This document shows, piece by piece, positions 24,897 through 51,196 of a stretch of DNA of 64,000 bases. Every line of letters begins with the position of its first letter. Position 1 is the stretch's first letter. Source of the stretch: Nematostella vectensis (lineage: Eukaryota; Cnidaria; Anthozoa; Actiniaria; Edwardsiidae); assembly GCF_932526225.1 (NCBI RefSeq), contig NC_064037.1, positions 2,440,203-2,504,202 of the forward strand, written 5' to 3'. The translations under genes were made by a program, and so were the position numbers. The notes under the pieces were generated by a model that worked only from the letters and a program-made list of their open reading frames with translations, was not told where the DNA came from and did not search any database.

Positions 24897-26424
24897 GAAT
24901 AAATGAATAATGTGAAACCATATTACCGAAGTAGGTTAACCCAATGTCCTTATTTACAGTTCCTATTCACAAATAACTATCTCTAAAATGCTACTAGTTA
25001 ATTAATAAATCCTCAAGACTAGCAAGAAATAATCGAGTAAAGCTAACACATCCATGGTTGCCCTTGAGAAGTACCGTCATAAAGACTAACTGCCCTTGAG
25101 AAAGTACTGTCCCTTGAGAAGTACTGTCTAAACACTAATTGCAGGCCAAAGCCACTAAAGCTTCGTCGTCACTGGTTAATCACTAGCAAAGTTGGGATCA
25201 CCACGAAGGGGTAGATTAAAATAGCCTTTCTTTGCATGTGGTAAGCACATTAATACTTCCATGAACAAAGGCTTCAACACCGATGCACGTTACCATGGCT
25301 AAGATTTTATATTACTTAAATTAGCCAATGCATGGATTTTCATAGACTCGATCCCCAAAGTTAAGAAGCTTGGGTCTGTTGCTAAAATATTTAAATTCCA
25401 CACAGACTGGCTACGTACAATTCTTCTCCAACACCTTTTTAGACCCTCAATGGGCCGAACCTCTGAAAAATATTCAAGTTACCAAAATAGCGTGTCATGC
25501 AGTGAAGCCTCTGTGTAACAGAAATCAAAATGTAGGCGACTCAGTGATTTGAAACAAGCATTTAGGGTCTCTAATTCCTACCCACAACAGTTATTATTCA
25601 TAAGCACAATCGTCCATTTGGCAAAGGTGAAACTACAGTTACTAAAAACAACTTTTAAAAAACTGATTCAATGTCGGTTACATGAGGTGATAAAAAGATT
25701 ATATATGGATATTCTCATAAAAATATAATTGATACAAAGTATTCTCAAGCTGTTGGTTCCGTTTTTTATCATCAGAGCAGATATATATTTTTTTATGGTA
25801 CATGCTTACTGGAACCAAACGATACCACCAAACCGTTCTTATATGGCAATAATTACTGCAATAAATACTTTATAATAGGGATTATATTATGCTTCTGAAA
25901 ATACATTTGAATGCGAAATTCAGAGTTCATGGCGTGATAAAACTCATTGTATCAATGTGTATATGAAAACTTATATATCATGTGCTTATGTCCCTGCGAG
26001 GGAAAATAAAATTACTCTCAAAAACAACCTTAGGATGTTTAGTGATGACCTAGAGCATGACATCTAGATAAGGTCTAGCCAAAACCACAAACAATACCAT
26101 GACCTATGTACTAAAACTACAATGAACACAGACTATGTCATGCCAACATAAATACCTATATTCCGGTATAAAACAGTTAAACAAATAATGGGACATTTTA
26201 CAGGACGTTAATTTAAAAGTGAAGTTGTGAACTTCAAATTGTGATGGCTTGATGTCACCTTGATGAGTGTGGATCTGCAGTGGCTTGAGATCAGTTGATT
26301 TATGCCAGTTCTTAATGGGATTCTGCTCAGAACATCAATAGGTGTCTACAATTTTCATGTAGTTCTGAAATAAGATCAAAAATAGTATCAACAACATTAT
26401 TATTTGATATTTCGTGATGATGAT

Positions 26425-28125
26425 TATGGTGGAAATGATGTCAGTGGGGTATGGATGACGGAAGTAGATAGATGGTGATGGGGTATGGATGATGACGGTG
26501 GGGTATGGATGATGACGGTGGGGTATGGATGATGACGGTGGGGTATGGATGATGACAGTAGGGTATGGATGATGACGGTGGGGTATGGATGATGACGGTG
26601 GGGTATGGATGATGACGGTGGGGTATAGATGATGACGGTGGGGTATAGATGATGACGGTGGGGTATAGATGATGACGGTGGGGTATGGATGATGACGGTG
26701 GGGTATGGATGATGACAGTGGGGTATGGATGATGACGGTGGGGTATGGATGATGACGGTGGTGTATAGATGATGACAGTGGTGTAAAGATGATGACGGTG
26801 GGGTATAGATGATGACGGTGGGGTATAGATGATGACGGTGGGTATAGATGATGACGGTGGGTATAGATGATGACGGTGGGGTATAGATGATGACGGTGGG
26901 ATATAGATGATAACAGTGGGGTATGGATGATGACGGTGGGGTATGGATGATGACGGTGGGGTATGGATGACGGTAGTAGATAGATGATGACGGTGGGGTA
27001 TAGATGATGACGGTGGGGTATAGATGATGACAGTGGGGTATAGATGATGACGGTGGGGTATAAATGAGGACGGTGGTGTATGGATGATGGTGGGGTATAG
27101 ATGATGACGGTGGGGTATGGATGATGACGGTGGGGTATGGATGATGACAGTAGGGTATGGATGATGACAGTGGGGTATAGATGATGACAGTGGTGTATAG
27201 ATGATGACAGTGGTGTATAGATGATGACAGTGGGGTATAGATGATGGCGGTGGGGTATAGATGATGGCGGTGGTGTATAGATGATGGCGGTGGTGTATAG
27301 ATGATGACGGTGGGGTATAGATGACAGTGATGTATAGATGACGGTGGTGTATAGATGATGACGGTGGGGTATAGATGATGACAGTGGTGTATAGATGATG
27401 ACAGTGGTGTATAGATGATGACAGTGGTGTATAGATGACGACGGTGGTGTATAGATGACGACAGTGGTGTATAGATGACGACGGTGGTGTATAGATGACG
27501 ACAGTGGTGTATAGATGACGACAGTGGTGTATAGATGACGACGGTGGGGTATGGATGATGACGGTGGGGTATAGATGATGACGGTGGGATATAGATGATA
27601 ACAGTGGGGTATGGATGATGACGGTGGGGTATGGATGATGACGGTGGGGTATGGATGATGACGGTGGGGTATGGATGACGGTAGTAGATAGATGATGACG
27701 GTGGGGTATAGATGATGACGGTGGGGTATAGATGATGACAGTGGGGTATAGATGATGACGGTGGGGTATAAATGAGGACGGTGGTGTATGGATGATGGTG
27801 GGGTATAGATGATGACGGTGGGGTATGGATGATGACGGTGGGGTATGGATGATGACAGTGGTGTATAGATGATGACGGTGGTGTATAGATGATGACGGTG
27901 GTGTATAGATGATGACAGTGGTGTATAGATGATGACGGTGGGGTATGGGTGATGACAGTGGGGTATGGGTGATGACAGTGGGGTATAGATGATGGCGGTG
28001 GTGTATAGATGATGACGGTGGTGTATGGATGATGACGGTGGGGTATAGATGATGACGGTGGGGTATAGATGATGACGGTGGTGTATAGATGATGACGGTG
28101 GTGTATAGATGATGACGATAGTTAT
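26425..28125 (-). repeat. 20-bp minisatellite, about 85 copies, open in all minus frames
   Basis: On the plus strand the unit is gatgatgacggtggggtata with variants (cagtgg, ggtgtat, tggcgg). Units of 17 and 19 bp also occur. A block near 26890-27100 is copied near 27580-27810, so there is longer-range duplication. The minus strand has no stop in any phase of the consensus, producing a 607-codon open frame of His/Pro/Ile/Ser-rich repeats. Indels not divisible by three are tolerated, which argues that it is not a protein. Confidence 0.95.
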
Positions 28126-28588
28126 GAATAATACTTTAGATGATTGTTTTGGTGTCAATTGATCATAGTTACAGTTATTTTAATGTTTATGATGATCATT
28201 TAAATTATCATGATTATTACTGTGATGTTACTGCTTAGATGAATGTTTGAGACATTGTTGGTGACGTGAGTATGATGGTGATGCTGGAAATCATATTGTA
28301 GTGGTTATGTTAATGGTAATTGTTGTTATATTGATGAAGATGACGATGATAATCATGATGATGATGATGACAACTACACTTACAGTCATTATACATCATC
28401 TGTAAGAACAATGTACAAACAAGTATATCCAGAATGATAACAAGAACACACAGTTTGAGTACTGGCACAGAGCGGTTTTCAGCAGACTGCTTGTACAACC
28501 AAAAAAAATCTGCAATGTCACTTATCCAAAATAAAATTCAAACAGCCGCTAGAAAATCGCTCATTAAATTACTAGTAAATTGCTTACT

Positions 28589-28596
28589 TTTTTATT
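28589..28596 (-). terminator. candidate poly(A) signal of the Musashi-like gene
   Basis: Reading the minus strand, aataaa lies about 285 bp after the stop codon of the terminal exon model. Support is the hexamer and distance only. Confidence 0.35.
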
Positions 28597-28875
28597 CCTA
28601 ATGTCAGAACTGAAAAGAAAAAAAAATATTACGACTTTGTTTTTAAAGGAGTGATAATTAGAAGAAAACATCTCCATTGGATGCTTCATGTGAATATGTC
28701 CTTTAAAGTTTAGAATGCCAAGGGTGGTCTATTTTCAATATTGTTAAATTACAACCAGTGTGAGCAAAGCAAAACTAAATCTGAGATTAAGTTGTTTTTA
28801 CTTGCTTCTCCATTGGCAATAAACATTAAGGTAAGAAATGCCAACTCTGACTTGTGTTCAAGTACTTAACCTGTG

Positions 28876-42122
<13,247 letters not shown>

Positions 42123-42186
42123 TTTGATCTAAAACTACAACTACACAACGGATAGGCCAACTAAAGCGGACACGTGTATGTCTACC

Positions 42187-42285
42187 ACGGATTGGTCCAT
42201 GTTGTTGGGGTACTTTGGCGCCATTTAGAATCGGCACCTTAGCTGGGAACTGATTGTTTCGAGATCTCGCTCGTGATTGGTCAAT
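42187..42285 (-). promoter_or_regulatory. two CCAAT boxes upstream of the Musashi-like start
   Basis: CCAAT on the minus strand occurs at 42191-42195 and 42276-42280, both within GACCAAT, about 70 and 155 bp before the ATG. Their matching orientation and spacing suggest the core promoter. No TATA box is evident. A gcggaagt ETS-like site lies further up near 42472. Confidence 0.4.
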
Positions 42286-42339
42286 TGTGGTTTCCGTCAC
42301 AACACTCGCTTTGACTAGAGTCACCTGACCGATTTGCAT

Positions 42340-43630
42340 TTCACGCCTACTCCATTGTTTATCCTACGGCTGACCTGCGCTTGCTTGTGTGAGCGGAATG
42401 ACTGACAATTCAAGAGTGCTCGAGAAATGCGAGGTCCCATAATCGATATCCAATATTGTACACTTCCAGAAGCGGAAGTAGAGGGTGGGGTTTTCGCATA
42501 GTCGAACTGTAAATTAAAACAATAAAAACACGGAAAATGGCTGGAAAAAAATCTACTTTTTTATATTTGTAAGTTAATCTAAGCTATTCGTTAATGTTGA
42601 AAAACAATTATATAATCTATTTGATCTTTTAACATTACTGTTGCAATAAAATGTATCACGATTCAACAAAAAGAAGCTTACAAAATAGTCGATGTTATTT
42701 TTGTTGCACAACAAAAGGCATTCATAGAAGGTTTTTTTTATCAAGACAAGGAAAGACACAGGATTCCAAGAGAAACAACGTCTGCAATGGTACGTGGCAA
42801 CCCAAGACAGAGTTACCACCAGACCAGGAGAATTGGACACACGCTGCAGGTTATGGAGATTAAATAAACTCCGTTCTAAAAACACCGGTACTTAAGCGGC
42901 TATCAACGTGGTTTTATCGAAGAGTCTGATATCAAGCCAGTTTCAAGTAAAATTTGACACTTTTTGCCACAAGCAAAACACTACTGCCGGACCATATGCC
43001 GATAGGTTTTTTTGTTGATTCTCTCTTCCTTTTTGTTATGTCGTGGTATCTATTTAAAATACTCCACCTTTCTTAACGGCTAATACCCGGCCATTGTCTG
43101 ATTTTTTCAATTGTCCAAATGCACCAACTTTCACGAGTTGAGTGTAATGACCATCAAAGAACATTAGGTGCTTTCGGACGTCACAAACAAACAAAACACA
43201 CAAACAAGAAACGGGTGTGGTTTGGATTTTACCAAAACCGTTTCAGGTACCAGCAATGGTAAAGTTACACTACGGATTAACGAAAGTTCCGAGCATGGCT
43301 TACTCCGCCTAATTAAAAAAAAAAAAAAAACAACAAAAACAAAGAAAAACACTATTAAATTGTATTCTGTTCAATTGGTCACTTCCTATATTTCCGCTTT
43401 CAAGAAAAAAAAAAGGTTTCTATCTTTTCGAGCTTATTTATTTGTAGCTTCGGGATATAGCACGCACCCTAAGGGCACATACTTTCAAGTATTTCTGGTA
43501 AAGTTTTGAAAATACCGTTAGTGATTCAAGTTCTACTATCAAAGGTACTTTTTGCTTAAGGGCTTCCTTACTTAACCAACAACTTCGGACAGGTTTCAAC
43601 TGTAACGCGCCCTTGCAAAATGTGTTCGTT
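42340..43630. other. intergenic, no gene seen
   Basis: This stretch lies upstream of the Musashi-like gene. A poly-A rich segment occurs near 43312-43335. Short open frames of up to 113 codons carry no recognisable motif. Confidence 0.45.
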
Positions 43631-43639
43631 ACAATTGAA

Positions 43640-43792
43640 CTGTGTCTGCCATGCAACGGGAATGTGTGAATTTTTCCCACGCGTTGAGCGATTTTGACAG
43701 TCGTTGATGCCCAAGTAAATAGATTCAAATTGCTGTTTCCTGAATTGATACAATCACTTCCTGAATTGGGCACTTTTTACACAAATACCTAG
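43640..43792 (-). repeat. dispersed repeat, inverted partner of 39371-39530
   Basis: Minus-strand copy of the repeat described at 39371-39530. Identity is high by eye, with small indels. There is no coding capacity. Confidence 0.85.
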
Positions 43793-44697
43793 AATGCAAA
43801 AATATGCTAATTTAAATTACAATTGTGGTTTCAAATATCAAGTGTGAAAAGTAAACAATAACAATAAACACATATTTAGAAATAAAAAAATATTTAGAAG
43901 AGGTGCTCTCACACTAGGGGACACTTTTCAGCTACATGACCCCGGAACATGTAGCCGTCACATTCCGTACATAAAACGCGTCAGAGAGCGGGAATCTATA
44001 GGGGGGGACAAAATCACAACATGTACACACAGAATAAACTGCGCCATAAGCATGTTCCTGGGACACCTATCCATTTTACTCACACACTAAGGAGCCTTTT
44101 ATAGGCTTATGTGCCTGGGACATGCCGTAAGGACAAAAGCACAGCCAACACAGACAGCTAAGTACAGCAGCGGGAACACTTTCCAGGGACGTGTAGCGGC
44201 AGTCAATTCCTGCACCGTTCACATAAGGGGGGCTGTGGCAGGCGCCTGTATCGGAGGCACGCTGCATGTACAACAGCGAATTGTGTACAGACATTCGCAA
44301 CGGAAACCAATACATGTCCCGGAGACATGAAGCCGCACTCAAATCATTTTCCGTACATACAAGTCGAGATAAAGCCGGCGCTTAAATATGGGGCTTGCAG
44401 CGGGGACAAAACTTATTTACGCACACACATTCGCAAAGGGACGTCTTAATTGTCCCAGGGGCAAGAGGCCGCAAGTTGTAGCATTGTTTGAGTTCCTTGT
44501 GCAACACGGGTTTACACCAAGTTTTCACACTGCAACTGCACACTGTCTTGATTCTGTCAATTTATCCAATCACAACGAGCGAAAAATGAGAAAATAATAA
44601 TACTCTCTTGTTTTCGTATTTGCAATAAATACAATTGGAAAAAAGAGACCGATAATTGTATTGTGTTGCAATGCAATAAATAGGGAAGGAAAATTGA

Positions 44698-45620
44698 ATG
44701 GGTCTACTAGTCACGATGGCTGTACGCGAAGTTACCATGCGAAGGCGCCGCATGTTGCTGATTCTGATGCAGCTTTTAGATGATGACAACCCTCCTGTTA
44801 CCATTGAACGAAGAGTGTGGACTCGTGAGTGGATAAAACGACGAGAAGAACTTGGGGCTTTTCATACTCTGTTCAGAGAGTATGAAAGAGTTCCAAGTTC
44901 CTAGCATTAGTCGAGGCTGTTGAGCCATTTTTAACCAAGCAAGAAACGCATATAAGGACATCTATCGCGCCAAACGAGAGACTTGCCCTCACCATCAGAT
45001 ACCTGGCAACAGGAGAGACATTTCAGACCCTTTCCTTCCAGTTTCGGATTGGAAAAAGTACCGTGTCTAAGATTGTTCTTGAAGTATGCGACGTCATCTA
45101 CCACGTGTTGGGAAAACAACACCTAAAAACACCAAACATCGTTGAAATCTGGCGGGAAATTGCAGCGTCATTCTACTCTAAGTGGAACATTCCTAATAAT
45201 ATCGGCGCTATAGACGGGAAACGGATTTTGATCCAGAAGCCCCCAAGTGCTGGTTCCCATTACCACGATTACAAAGAAAACGAAAGTGTCATTGCTTTGA
45301 TAATGTCAGGGCCAAATTACTAGTGCCTATACGCAGATATTGGCACCAATGGGCGCAACTCAGACGGGCACGCGTGGGCACGGTGCTCTCTTAAAAAGGC
45401 TCTAGAAAGCCCAGACAACCCACTTGATATACCTCCTCCTTGCCCACTTCCCGGGGGAAGCAGTGACGTTAATTATGTCATCACAGGGGATGAGGCGTTT
45501 CCTTTAGCAAACTTCATGCTCAAACCCTATCCTAGAAAAAGTCTCACCGTCGAGGAAAGAATTGCGAACTATAGAATATAAAGAGGACGACGGATTTCAG
45601 AGAACATCCCTGGTTGGTTC
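44698..45620 (+). pseudogene. broken HARBI1-like (DDE_Tnp_4) transposase
   Basis: The N-terminal part (44698-44904) stops at TAG; homology resumes in another frame from about 44907 (LVEAVEPFLTKQETHIR). An HTH-like segment reads FQFRIGKSTVSKIV. The catalytic region shows AIDGKRI (first Asp), then an in-frame TAG (45321-45323), then YADIGTNGRNSDGHAW (second Asp). GDEAFPLANFMLKPYPRK follows, a second stop TAA at 45579-45581, and RGRRISEN, which would hold the final Glu. Similarity ends soon after, so the C-terminus is missing. At least one frameshift and two stops show it is inactive. Confidence 0.85.
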
Positions 45621-46051
45621 CTATGCGAGCTATCAACACCAAAGGATGGTCTTTTCTGTTCTGCAGGCTGCATATGTCCATGGTGATATAGGTTGAAACC
45701 AGACGAGGTGCTGTTTAAAGCGCTAGCATAGCTTGTGTCAATATAGTTGAAGCCAGGAGCGAGGCTTGAAGGATAGTCGACTCTACTGAAGCCACGCGGA
45801 GTTGAGTTTCGAGCAAAACTGGCGTTGTTAGCCTTCTCCATTTCATCCTTTTCCTCGAAATCAAACAGCGTGTCTGAAATGCACCTCTTGGCTCGGCGAA
45901 ATACCGATGGAGACAGTTTCGACAATGTGACCCCAACGTATCTCCCAAACACGAACGCCTCGTTGGTCTGGTGTGCAGGTAACCCAATGGGGGGTGGGAG
46001 GTGCGCTTGGATCGTCACTACTGCCTCCTTAAACAGCTCTAGCTTCTTAAC
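45569..46051 (-). pseudogene. second frame of the Harbinger-type element, possible BESS/Myb-partner remnant
   Basis: An open minus frame of about 160 codons includes FGRYVGVTLSKLSPSVFRRA and then KRCISDTLFDF. This looks like the C-terminal helical segment that MADF/BESS-type or Myb-like transposon partner proteins carry after their DNA-binding domain. The expected N-terminal DNA-binding part is not present before the right arm. Its 3' end overlaps the transposase C-terminal remnant on the opposite strand. The assignment is inference. Confidence 0.4.
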
Positions 46052-46839
46052 ACGAGAGTATTATTATGTTCGCTTTCATGTTACGGGAGCACGCTTCCGA
46101 GCTGTTCATCAAAGAAACGTCGCGCCTTTCACGACATTCATTGCTGCATCATGCCCCGTAAAGTTCAACCAAATGAACTTTGACGGGACATGTCGCAGTG
46201 TGAAAACTTGGTGGAAACCAGTGTTGCACAAGGAACTCAAACAATGCTACACCTTGCGGCCTCTTGCCCCTGGGACAATTAAGACGTCCCTTTGCGAATG
46301 TGTGTGCGTAAATACGTTTTGTCCCCGCTGCAAGCCCCATATTTAAGCGCCGGCTTTATCTCGACTTGTATGTACGGAAAATGATTTGAGTGCGGCTTCA
46401 TGTCTCCGGGACATGTATTGGTTACCGTTGCGAATGTCTGTACACAATTCGCTGTTGTACTTGCAGCGTGCCTCCGATACAAGCGCCTGCCACAGCCCCC
46501 TTATGTGAACGATGCAGGAATTGACTGCCGCTACACGTCCCTGGGAAGTGTTCCCGCTTGCTGTACTTAGCTGTCTGTGTTGGCTGTGCTTTTGTCCCTT
46601 CGGCATGTCCCAGGCACATAAGCCTATAAAAGGCTCCTTAGTGTGTGAGTAAAATGGATAGGTATCCCAGGAACATGCTTATGGCGCAGTTTATTCTGTG
46701 TGTACATGTTGTGATTTTGTCCCCGCTTTATGTCCCCGCTATAGATTCCCGCTCTGACGCGTTTTATGTACGGAATGTAATTTTAAAACGGCTACATGTT
46801 CCGGGGTCATGTAGCTGAAAAATAGTGTGCGAGCACATT

Positions 46840-49800
46840 AAAACCTTATCAGCCGGGAATGGTGGAAATGTATCGGTCTTCCTAAAAAAGGCCCCGAGAT
46901 TTAGTGCGTGTCACTTTGAAATACACCATTTATGAAAACGACAGCGTGTTAAAGAATCCAAAAACACGCCACAAAACAAAACAAAAAAGAAAAATGACGA
47001 CCGGCTAGGAAAAGACAAAAAGTCCGACCTTCATGGGCCGACGATCAAGATAATAAAACTTCAAACAGACCGAAATGTTGGTAAACGACATTACTGAAGC
47101 ATCCTGAACACACAAAACTCGAGAGGATTAAACTATCCTTATGCTAGAAATCATGTTATCTTACTAAATTGCAATATAAAACACGACCACAGGGGGCACC
47201 GCGCACCAGGTGCCAGTGGGGGGAGGGGCTCAAGTGATAGAAACGATAGCAGTGAAATTGCAGATTTCAACTTCAAAAGAATTACTGCCCCGCATCCCAC
47301 AAATTGAGGTCCCTGAACCAGTTACATAATATACCTGAAACAATTTTCCTTTCAGGAAATTGGTACAAGTTACAAGTCGACCAGCTTAAAACAAAGCGAA
47401 TTCGAGACTCGTGTCAAATTCGGGTTTGTCGGAGATCACATAACAAAAAATAAGTTAACAGGATGGGCTAGACAATGGTGTATGCCCGAACTACTGTGAA
47501 CATGTGCTATTACTATCCGCTTGAAAGGGGTCAGTATAACGAGGCTTTTGCGTGATTATCCAAGTCACTAAAATTTAAAACTTTTTTTTGCAGTTATTTT
47601 CCGTCATCCGAAAGTGTGGCGACAATGAAAATACAGTAAAGAAAGTCGGAGTCTTTTTATCAACCTTACTAGTACCGGCATTTGCGGGTGATGCGATCAC
47701 GCCGGGATTGACGCGGGTATGAAAGCCCCAATTACCAGTCTTTGAATAATTGGCATGACTCATAAAAAACGTGGAGAACTTGAAGAATGAGCGTGCTTAA
47801 AATCGCAAGGTTGAAATGAAACTGTCAGTGCGATTAAGACTTATAAAACGCCCGCTGAATTGGCGACTTGCAATAAGAAATCACACGACTTTTTGGGTGA
47901 CAAACAAGCGCCAAAATAAACAGATAGGGCTGCGGCCGTCACACCAGAGAGCGACAAAAAAAAAAATCTAACAATGGAAATAAGCCCTTTTTGATATGCT
48001 ATACCACCAAAAATAGTGTAAAAAGAGGTGACAAAAAAAAAAAAAACGATTTAAATGATATCTTCTAGGCCCATAACAAGGGAACCACCCCCTTTAACTG
48101 AAAGATTAGGGACCTTAAGCAAAGACAAAGACGGCGGCTGGGATGCCGAGATCGAAAAAGATGCGTTCCCGCTTGGAGGTTAATAATTATTCCAATTGAA
48201 TTGCAATGGGATAAGCAAAACAGATAAAATTAACCTTAGTAGCGAAAGTAGAGTCTTCACGTCGTGGTCTAGTGGAAAACGGCTGAAATTTATAAATCAG
48301 AACGCATTTTCATGTGCTGCTATTGAGATCTAAATCCGATTCCATTGACATGACGGAAAAACCCTGAACATGCGCACTTCGAAGAAATGGAGAAAGAAGG
48401 TACAATTTCTTACAATGGCTATCAGTTCATGGTATTCCGGACTGATTTTCCCTTTTCAAAACACAAATAACGTGAGGCTGAAATGCACATACCCAGATTT
48501 TGGCCTTTTAAGATAATTTTTTCCTTGATCATCCTTGCGCTTGTATGAGCTCAGTGACGAAAAGCTCAAATTTCAATGTCACTTTACAAAAAGTCGCACC
48601 AATTTAAAAAAAAGTCGCTTTTGATATTTTGTTTGATATCACTCACTAAGTACTTAGGGGAATTTTCCGCATTATTTGATGTGAAATGTGCTTATTGGAA
48701 ACTTCAAGTCATGTTTTTCCGTCATGTCGATTCCATTGTTCTCTGCCGTCGTCGTCCACGTTGCCGTCGTCGTCGTTTGAGGTCCCTATCAATTACCCCA
48801 GGGTCGTAGCAAGGGGTGGGGCACTGGCGGCACGTGCCCTCCAAAACATTTTAAAAAATTATAAGGAAATACCAGTCGGGCGTGGCTGGCACCCCCTCCC
48901 CCCCCCCCCCCCCCCCCCAATATTTCGAGGTCTGCTACAGCTCTGGTACCACTTGTCTCCTCGCAGCCGTTTTAGTTTCGGTCGCGCAACGTTTCCGGAA
49001 ACGTGACCAAAAGTAAAAGCATCTGCGAGGAGTCTGTGGTGCCACAGCAAGCTTAGGACGTACTTTCTAAGAAAAGGTTTTATACTGCGTTTTTTCAATA
49101 TTCGTGAACTCTCGACCCACAACTTCCAACAGCTAAATCGCCTTCTGGCTTCCGTCATTCAAAATCTTCAGCACTGGAATGGTTTCCAATCACGCCACAT
49201 CATGGCAAGGCGCTGACCAATTAAAAAGCACCAAATGTCATCTGTCAGTTTGAACGACAGAAAGCGGTTGACGAGGGTTGGCAAAAAAAAACATTTAAAA
49301 CTTTCAATGAAACAAAATAAACGATTGAATAAATTAGCACTTAGAAGTAGCGACAAGCGTTGACATCGACTGAGAGCTCTGACACAAGCTGCTACAGGTG
49401 TTGTGACTTCGCCGTCAACAGCGGGGAACAGGGAAAACTATCGAATCCATATCAGTACCTTCCGAACTGATCCCAATCTCTTCGAGCCAGTGCAAATTAA
49501 GTTACTAAGAGACATAATTTGTCGTCAGCTTGAAGATGTCAGGTGATGGTAACACATATTAGAAGACCTTGAAAGTTAATACATACCTATTAAAATATGG
49601 ACTATGAGAGAGCTCTGGTCGAAAGGGAATTCGAAAGCAGAAAAAGTATAAAGTTCTAGATATAGCATTAACTATTTATATATGGCGGACAGGGCTCTAC
49701 CAAACATCTGGCATATCGATTTTAATAACCATGGCTTTTCTTCCTTGCTAGCAATGTCCTGCGTTTTGATGTAAAATAAACAGTTTATTATTGCACGAGT

Positions 49801-50000
49801 TTATCACTACGACGTGTAATAACCATGCGATGCCAGCGTTCGAGCAGAGCAACGCTTGACGTCTCCATGGATTGCGCCCTCTTGTCGCGGATTGTAGTAT
49901 GTGATAAGGCGGCTGTTTAAAGCGGGTATTCATACCATGGCACCTGGGGTATAGGAGGCAAACAGGGAGTTGGCAGGTATCAACAGTAGAATGACAGTAG
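46840..50000. other. intergenic with dispersed repeats
   Basis: Apart from MITE family A relics near 47869-48010, a poly-C run near 48898-48918 and the fold-back at 48944-49044, no gene is seen. Short open frames lack support. Confidence 0.45.
48944..49044. repeat. fold-back element, about 50-bp arms
   Basis: The left arm tggtaccacttgtctcctcg and right arm (inverse tggcaccacagactcctcg) meet at the perfect 16-bp palindrome acgtttccggaaacgt (48989-49004). The arms are imperfect, so this is probably an old palindromic MITE. Confidence 0.8.
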
Positions 50001-51008
50001 AGTGACAGTAACCAGTGGATTCAAACCCTCATATAAAGCCAGCGTGACTCATGGGGCTCCTCCACCCCTTCCCCCACGAAGCTTGTCCTCTTATGCATAG
50101 ACGTGTTTGCCGAGTTTGTGAGTTCGGTCGCCGGCTGTCGATGTTTGCGTCCCATGATTCGCCACGTATAACACGAGATGCAGCACAATCAAAGCGCCCA
50201 GTAAAACGGCGCACTTTTCCATAGCAACTGCATTTTAGCTCGAGCATAAGTGAGGGAAAACGAAGCAGATCAAGGCGCTGTAATGGGTTGGCCGTGCATC
50301 GCCGCACGTTCTAAGAATCGCTAAACATCCGCAGCGACAAGGGCACCAGGACGAAGTGTTTGTCAGGCTAAATTCAAGACCACGAAATTTCATTAATTTT
50401 CCTCTGAAATGCGCCTTGCTTTGGAACGCGTTCTTCGGCGATTACTAAGAAACTTGGTCAAGTAACGTTGCATACTGATCTACTAGCCCGCGGCGGGCGA
50501 AGTCTCCGACGAGCTAGCCGAGACGTTCCCGACAAAAAAGCACGTCTATTGAGCGGTCAGAAAAATCAGTGGACGGTTTACTTGAGAGCCACAGAAATTT
50601 GACGTAAAACGAGCATAGCGGCATGGGACAATTTTGCGCAAGTTTTTATCTTAAGGTATACAGTATTCCAAGTTTCATTGCCTTGCCTCTGAACTAGCCA
50701 CTTCTGTCGCACGACACGACCTGCGATTTTTATCGCATCCAAATCTCGCGTGTAAACAGACTCGGATGCAGCATCATGATCCGGCACCAAAAAGATCTTT
50801 ACGTCTGGGTCTATTTACGTGTGTTCATCTTGTCCAGGAACCATATAATGCGACATTTTTCTACAGCTTTCGCATCCAAAAAGACTATGAATAGACGCAC
50901 TAGGAAAAACATGATTGCACGAGGGTGAGCCTTTGGTCTCTCAAGTGCGACATCTTTAACGAATTCTCGGTGGCGAAGAGCAAGCGCGGCAAATCATAGT
51001 TGGTAATG

Positions 51009-51196
51009 CCGTGGTTAGACTAGGATGCCAACTGAGGTTGAGTCTCGGTTAACTGAACCCATGTTGGTTACACAAGCTTTATCTTAGTTGAGTTGTCAAC
51101 AGCGAGGAATCAAGTGTCCTCGTGTCACGGGCATAAAATTTCAACCCCAGTTAGCCAATTACCGAACCTAGGTTCGAAGCATTAGTCTAACCACGG
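51009..51196. mobile_element. 188-bp MITE of family D
   Basis: It begins ccgtggttagactaggatgc and ends gcattagtctaaccacgg, its inverse. The subterminal segments (caactgaggttga and ccgaacctaggttcg) match the larger element at 31619-32242, so this is an internally deleted copy. Confidence 0.85.

Larger units (their letters stand above)
21430..26400. other. intergenic, no confident gene
   Basis: This region contains a poly-G run near 22774, relics of MITE family A near 22890, a G-rich degenerate array (24060-24480) and a short duplication (24791-24896). Open frames of up to 92 codons have no motif or splice context I can support. Confidence 0.5.
43903..46836. mobile_element. PIF/Harbinger-type DNA transposon with about 635-bp inverted arms
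   Basis: The left arm (43903-44533) and right arm (46195-46836) are inverted copies of each other, roughly 90% identical by eye, starting gtgctc(t/g)cacacta. Between them lie a plus-strand DDE transposase relic and a minus-strand second frame. Harbinger elements normally encode a HARBI1-like transposase plus a DNA-binding partner, which fits. Target-site duplications could not be defined. Arms this long are unusual for the group. Confidence 0.85.

Noticed and set aside
50578-50805. Minus open frame with TRDLDAIKIAGRVVRQKWLV
   Set aside because: Looks plausible as an exon but is isolated, with no recognised family and no supported splice partners.
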